A stretch of DNA of 64,000 bases from Paramarasmius palmivorus (Eukaryota > Basidiomycota > Agaricomycetes > Agaricales > Marasmiaceae): the NCBI GenBank assembly GCA_037176845.1, contig JAYKXP010000067.1:124001-188000 (forward strand), written 5' to 3'. The notes under the pieces were generated by a model. It searched no databases. It saw only the letters and a program-made list of their open reading frames with translations, and was not told where the DNA came from. The first letter of the stretch is position 1; the number at the start of each line of letters is the position of its first letter. Shown piece after piece: positions 58,970 to 64,000 of this stretch. Position numbers and translations under genes: made by a program.

Positions 58970-61900
58970 TCACCTTTTTTCCTGGCCCTGGGCAACAAAG
59001 TTGGCATGTTAGAACTCGAGGTCAATAGTCAATGCATCAGAGACGCTCACATTCTCAGTCCAACAGATCTGTGCCTTCAATTCTGTCAATCCAAAGAGGA
59101 GTACAATATCGAAGTTCAAACAATAGTATGTCTGGCCAGCAAGGGAAGTATACGATTTTATACAATCCATATTAGACGGGTTAAGCTCGGCCTCGACCGT
59201 GCACAACATCGGGAACATCTCTGTGGAAGTTCGAGTTAGCCATGATTTTGTATGATAGCAAGAAAGCACATACGGGGTTCTGAATCGATGAGAGTGGGTG
59301 CTTCTTGCCGATCTCCGCGGTAGCATAGTAATTCTTCTCTAAGCTTCTGGAACGCATCTCGGCTATGGTCTTCTCGATAATATGGCTGCCGAAACTCCTT
59401 TTCTTCTTCCACACGAGTGCCCTAAAGCGAGTAATCGTCATCAGAAACACCGGTTGAATCGAGGAATGAAGAGTCACCTTAGGCAGTATAGTACTGAAGA
59501 ACCCTGGCAAAGCTGTTCGACCAGAAGCTGCAACGTATGTAGTATGTTGACGCTTGCGATGCTCAGATTTGCCTGCATTATACCACCGATAAATTCGTAT
59601 TCCATAGGTGAAACGTGCTACGCGCGCCGATACGGAGTGGTCAAGATAGAAAGACACGGCACCATCGGCCACGGCCTTGTTCCTATAAACCAGCTAATGA
59701 CAGGGATTGGCCTCGTTGAGGCAGAGCTGAACCTTTAGGTTCTCGGGTGACGATAACAAGGAAACTTTACGCATTGCATTAAAGGTGTATTTTATACATT
59801 AACAGTATTTAAGGTAGAGTACAGACCAGCTTCATTGAAGCTAGACGGCGTAGGAGTGGGATAGAACGTTCCTATGCCCACTCGAAGCCTGCTCAAAGCG
59901 CATACTAGACCAAGCGTAGCCGAGAGCGGTGAGAGGAAAGCCCCCTAAGCGCGTGATCGTCTTAGACTTGAGACAGTATGTCAAGAGCCAGGACATCAGT
60001 GATGGATTCAATCCAATGCTTCCTCCGTCGCTGACTGACTCCTTCTCAGTCCCCGGATTCTGACAGAGGCCTGTTGGGAAAGTGTACCGTGTTCAGAATT
60101 TATAGAATTGCCCTATGATCCAGAACCGAATACACGTTGACCTGGCCCGAGCTGATCAGTCTAGACAAACTTGAATAGAGTTAAAGAGGATACACACTAT
60201 GCCAAAACCATGCTCCGTTTCACCCTCTAACGCGAGTGCTCAAGCGCTCATCGACATCATTCGGGGCCCGAAACAGCACTTACCACCCTAGCACAATCCA
60301 TACGAGTGGTAAGTTGATTTCCATTTGAACGGACACTCTGAACCCGGCATGACGAATATATCCACGAGCCAGTGGACAAGCTCGAGATGGGGCATTGGGA
60401 ACGATTTGCAGGAAGATGGACGTCAAAAGAGAAGTGTAGAGTTTATTATCTAATTCTTTACATGTGTTGTCATTGTGCCCAAGATTCGAGCTGCACAAGA
60501 GAGCTAAACCTAAAGGTTCAGCAATCAGGGAGAGCATGGGACCATCGTGCGGACAGCGTACACAAACCCATCTGGCCTTGAGAGGCCTAAATTCATCTCG
60601 TCGAGCCTCATCTGCAAGTTACTAAATAGCCAGTCGCTGGCCGCAAAACCGCCGACAAGGAGAACAGACTGAAGAGTATAAACGTCAGCTCCACTTTCGA
60701 ATAGGTAGTGCGACGATGTAACTGACAGAAATTGGGACATCTGATTGCTGCTGTTGCTCTTGGATGGCCTCGATAATTTCATCTATGCATGGCGCGAAGA
60801 AGCTCTTCATTGTTTTACTGAAAATGTAAAGTTAGCGCCGCGGAAACGAAAACAACCAAAGAATAACGCACCCAGATATCTTCATCTGACCTCCCTTAAT
60901 ATCGACGGAGGGATCTTTATCTCTAGCACTTCCGAAACGAATGAAGCTGACAGAATTCTCATCGCGGAAAAGATGCTTGGTTGATTTGTCAAACACGGCG
61001 GTGATATGTTTGACGTCCTCGTCGGATCCATATTTTGAGTCTTTCAGGCGGTCTAGAACCCGAGCTCAACGCTGAACATGCAAGAAAAGAAAAGCCCAGG
61101 AAAGCACTCACCTCGAAGGTAATCGCCTGCTCTTCGGCTGACGTAGACAGATCCTTGCAGCCTGCCTATTTGCAAAATCAGTGGTGTCATAAAAATGATC
61201 GTGAAGCCAGGGCCTTACATTGGGTAGGAGCCGTCTCCTCAAATCCTTCCGATGCTGCCCTTGCATAAGCACTCAAGTCAATTGTGCCACCTCCTGCGTC
61301 GACAATAATGACTCTGCGGTTATCCTGTCGAATAGTAATTAACCGAGATCACGGAGCGAGAGTGTGCAGCTTGCCATTGTCGCTTCATTCATTGCACCTT
61401 TGTTGATACAGTAATGAAGACTCGCCTCTCCTTCAGTCACGAACTGAAGACGCGATTCGGGATCATGAGCCGTAATGAAGCCTGCTTGAATGGCAGCCTG
61501 ACGCATTTGAGACTGTTGGAGACCTTCCCATCCGTTAGGATGAGTCAATACGTAGTCGATGTTCTCTTCGACCGAGCTCCAGAATTGAGGGTCTTTGCTT
61601 TTCTTGATGTAGTCGATTGCGCAAGCGTGAAGGTATCGAAGGAAATCCGCAAAGACGTCGATTACTGTCTTGTTCAGTGGAAGGGGCGGTATGTCGCTAT
61701 CGTTGACGCGAGAAGTGGCTAGATGCTTGGGTCGCATGTGAAGCTTAAACCTGAAGACAAAGGGGTCAATGAAAGACGCGAGGAAGGGTTTGAATTGACT
61801 CACCACTCGACGGTGGTAATCTCTTTGTCTTCCGCCAAGTCCCAGAAACCGTCTTCAGTGGCCTCTGACCCTACTGCGCAGACCACTCCATCACTATCAT

Positions 61901-62162
61901 AGGCAATGACGGAAGGTATCTTGGAGTCGCCTCTTGTACTCAACTGCCCGGGAAAACTATAAGTCATGGACAAAGCTATTAGTGAGCATGTAACATGTAA
62001 CAGAGATGGAAACGGGAGTGACCTAGTTACGCCCTCAATAATTGGTGGTAATCCTGGATCCAGGATCGCGTAGGATGCTCCACTGAACGTGGTTCCGACG
62101 TCGAATGCGATGACGAGCTTTCGAGATAGACCTCGATAATTGGGACGCGTTATCATGGCCAT
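58970..62162 (-). CDS. Hsp70-like ATPase, HSPA12-type, with enlarged intron (Hsp70-C)
   Basis: The start at 62162 (MAMITRPNYRGLSRKLVIAF; a second ATG is at 62156) matches Hsp70-B. Motifs in order are DVGTTFSGASYAILDPG, FPGQLSTRGDSKIPSVIAYD, LTHPNGWEGLQQSQMR, DAGGGTIDLSAYA (about 61290), VLLVGGFAASDWLF (about 60645) and LGLSRPDGFV. An 879-base intron (60561-59683) then intervenes where the paralogue has about 60 bases. The protein resumes with AVADGAVSFYLDHSVSARVA and ends LTELKAQICWTEN plus GQEKR and TGA (58972-58970). If the long intron is still spliced the protein is complete; otherwise it would be truncated after the adenosine motif. The intron growth is due to the MITE-like insertion listed separately. 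Confidence 0.78.
59726..60522. mobile_element. MITE-like insertion in an intron of Hsp70-C
   Basis: The sequence is bounded by a perfect 16-base terminal inverted repeat: GCTGAACCTTTAGGTT at 59726-59741 and its exact reverse complement AACCTAAAGGTTCAGC at 60507-60522. The 797-base body has no convincing open frame, so it would be non-autonomous. Removing it leaves an intron of 82 bases, near the size seen in paralogues. No target-site duplication is obvious. The repeat core is itself almost palindromic, so its true ends could be slightly different. Confidence 0.55.
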
Positions 62163-62700
62163 TTCTGTAAGTTGGAGAAGGCTGTAGTGAATAGAGTGGT
62201 TCTGAAGAAAGAGAGTCCGTGGTGTTTTGGCTTTAAGTAATCTGACAGTGGGTAATTCTAACCGTGTTGATCGCTGTGAAATTGTGAAGGAGTTAAGTGG
62301 GACAAAGACGCTCGGAGATTGCTTTGAGCTGTGAACATGTTGCAGTATCAGTAATACGGATTTCAGAATCAAAGGGACCCTTACCTTGTTCGCACTCCAA
62401 GCTGCAAGTCCAATGCAAGGCTCAAGCCGAGCGAAGAGTGAAAGGAAGGGAACAGAGTAAGACGTTTCAGAAATTTCAATTAAGCGCGCAACCGGCGCGT
62501 CAAAGCCACGTGTGACCACGGACTTTGCCGAAATGAGGTGTGAATTCAAACGTGCCACTGGCCACAGGAAGGATATTACAACACAATTACAATAAAGATT
62601 CTGTGTAGGGTATCAACGAAGTTCGTTTATCTGATCATAAACGATGGTAGCCGGCCCTCTGTCGAAAATTATCAGCACACCGTTACTCTATTTGATCATT
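62163..62700. other. intergenic, Hsp70-C to Hsp70-D
   Basis: 538 bases between co-directional Hsp70-like genes. It holds the Hsp70-C promoter with GCCACGTGT near 62505-62513. A long open frame running from 62558 into Hsp70-C is considered leader sequence, not an N-terminal extension. Confidence 0.45.
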
Positions 62701-64000
62701 CTAGACGAACCTTTTCTCTTCGCCCTAGAATCCAACAACCAAAATGAGCTTCTTTGACTGGATAGCCATGAGGCTACTTACATTCTCCTTCCAGCAAATC
62801 TGAGCCTTCAGTTCCGTCATGCCAAAAAGTAGAACCACCTCATATGCCGCCTCATAGTACCTACCCTGATTGAGGTTATACTTTTCAGTGATAAAACCAG
62901 GAGCTTTCGAGGTATCTGCTTCGACAGTGCACAAAGTAGAAAACAGTTCTGTTGGTATAATGAGTATCTTTGCCTTCAAACAAACTAGTTCTGTACTCGG
63001 CTCAACATCGGTCCATCGCGGGTTGTCAGCGTTGCCCCGGTAGCACATAATATCATCAGAGAGTTTTTGAAGCGCCAACTTGCCCGAGCTCTGTCGGAAG
63101 TAGCTGCTGCGAAATTCTGTCTCTTCTTGTATCCGAACCCCCTGTTACATTCAAAATCAAACCGTCATCTGAGTAAAAGTAACAAATAAAGACCTTCGGC
63201 AGGATGACATCGAACACGTTCGGAATAGCTCTTCCGCCGGAGGCCTGTAGGAAGATAGTGTTTGCACGTTTTTGATGCTGAGGGTCTGCAGGATTGAAGG
63301 TCGTGCAACATTCTGTACCGTACGTGAACCTAGAAATCCTCGCGGCCACGCAATGATCGAGATAAAATGAGACCGCTCCGTCTGCTACGGCTTTATTTCT
63401 GAAAGGTATTGGTCAAAATAGGAGAAGCAGATATAGGCCAGTGCACATACACAAATCCATCGGGCCTCGAGAGTTTTAATTGCAGTCGTTCCAGAAGCGT
63501 CTCCAGGTTGTTGAAAAGCCAGTCGCTGGCGGCAAACCCGCCCACGAGATAGACGGACTAAAAACTCGGGTGAGTTGCCAAATTAGAAACACGAGGTGCT
63601 GCAAAACCGACCGAAATGGGAACGTGCGCTTCGCTCTGCTGCTCTTGTATGGCTTCGACAATTTCTTGAATTGATGGTGCAAAGAAGTCTTTCATCACAT
63701 CACTGAGGAGATGTCAGCCAGTCTTCGAATCCCATTCGAATTCAACAATGGCTCACCCGGAGATCTTCATCTGGCCACCTTTGATGTCCACACGTGGATC
63801 TTTGTCTCGGGCGCTTCCAAATCGAATATAACTGACGGAAGTGTCGTCCCTGAAGAGATGCTTGGTCGATTTGTCGAAAACTGAAGTAATATGCGTGATA
63901 TCTTGGTTGTTCCCGTATTTTGAGTCTTTCAGCCGATCTAGACACGAGGTGTCAGACGAACATTGCTTATGAGCTATCACCGTTACTCACCTTTGAGCCA
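62701..64000 (-). CDS. Hsp70-like ATPase, HSPA12-type, C-terminal part (Hsp70-D, partial)
   Basis: The gene enters from the right edge of the window. Visible exons in order of translation carry DRLKDSKYGNNQDITHITSV, SVSYIRFGSARDKDPRVDIK, FFAPSIQEIVEAIQEQQSEA and the adenosine motif VYLVGGFAASDWLFNNL (about 63555-63510). ADGAVSFYLDHCVAARISRF and LLFGMTELKAQICWKEN follow. After a short intron comes GEEKRFV, with the stop read from 62703-62701. It differs from Hsp70-B and C throughout, so it is an older duplicate. The ATP-binding N-terminus and any partner gene lie outside the window. Confidence 0.82.

Noticed and set aside
62163..62558. N-terminal extension of about 130 residues for Hsp70-C in the same frame
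   Set aside because: Hsp70-B and Hsp70-A start directly before the ATPase fold, and the extension has no protein-like pattern.
1..64000. CRISPR arrays, rRNA genes, integrated viral genes or toxin genes
   Set aside because: No regularly spaced repeats, rRNA-like sequence or matching domains were seen; the window is an ordinary fungal nuclear segment in these respects.

Overview
The window reads as nuclear DNA of a filamentous basidiomycete, most likely an Agaricomycete. Almost every gene is cut by many short GT-AG introns (about 50-90 bp). The content is typical of that group: a clustered P450 family, a DUF6534-type membrane protein, GH29 and S10 secreted hydrolases, small cysteine-rich secreted proteins and an expanded HSPA12-like Hsp70 family. 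There is no sign of operons, CRISPR or bacterial features. All gene models below were spliced by eye from the raw sequence, so individual exon edges may be off by a few bases.

Layout. Positions 1-3.2 kb hold the 3' end of one cytochrome P450 and a complete second one, followed by a small cysteine-rich protein gene (3.4 kb). A DUF6534-like membrane protein (4.3-5.9 kb, minus) follows. Then comes a decayed stretch at 6.5-9.8 kb: a damaged FAS1 gene, an orphan 3' gene fragment, an internally deleted P450 pseudogene and a minus-strand gene with an in-frame stop. Next are a Jen1-type monocarboxylate permease (10.6-12.4 kb), a secreted S10 serine carboxypeptidase (12.5-14.6 kb) and two tandem GH29 alpha-L-fucosidases (15.2-23.0 kb). 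A protein rich in SUMO-consensus motifs (24.4-26.6 kb) is divergent from a REX4-type nuclear exonuclease (26.8-28.3 kb). Pair A of a coiled-coil gene and an Hsp70-like gene lies at 28.4-32.7 kb. It is followed by an FAD-dependent oxidoreductase (33.0-34.6 kb), an unknown membrane protein (35.5-36.8 kb) and a second cysteine-rich secreted protein (37.4-37.8 kb). Four tandem P450 genes on the plus strand fill 38.9-49.9 kb, and a LURP-one/tubby-like gene follows. The last 12 kb (51.7-64 kb) is a cluster of two more coiled-coil genes and three more Hsp70-like genes, the last running off the window edge.

How the parts relate. The P450 genes are one locally duplicated family split into two groups by about 35 kb of unrelated genes. 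The two related cysteine-rich proteins sit at the inner edges of the two P450 groups. The most intriguing feature is the repeated neighbourhood of HSPA12-like Hsp70 ATPases and a second, otherwise unrecognised family of coiled-coil proteins that share a C-terminal domain. There are four Hsp70-like genes and three coiled-coil genes, always adjacent and either head-to-head or tail-to-tail. This suggests a two-component chaperone-like system that has been duplicated as a unit. One of the Hsp70 genes carries an approximately 0.8 kb MITE-like insertion inside an intron. The fucosidase pair shows a sharply bounded, nearly identical tract that looks like gene conversion.
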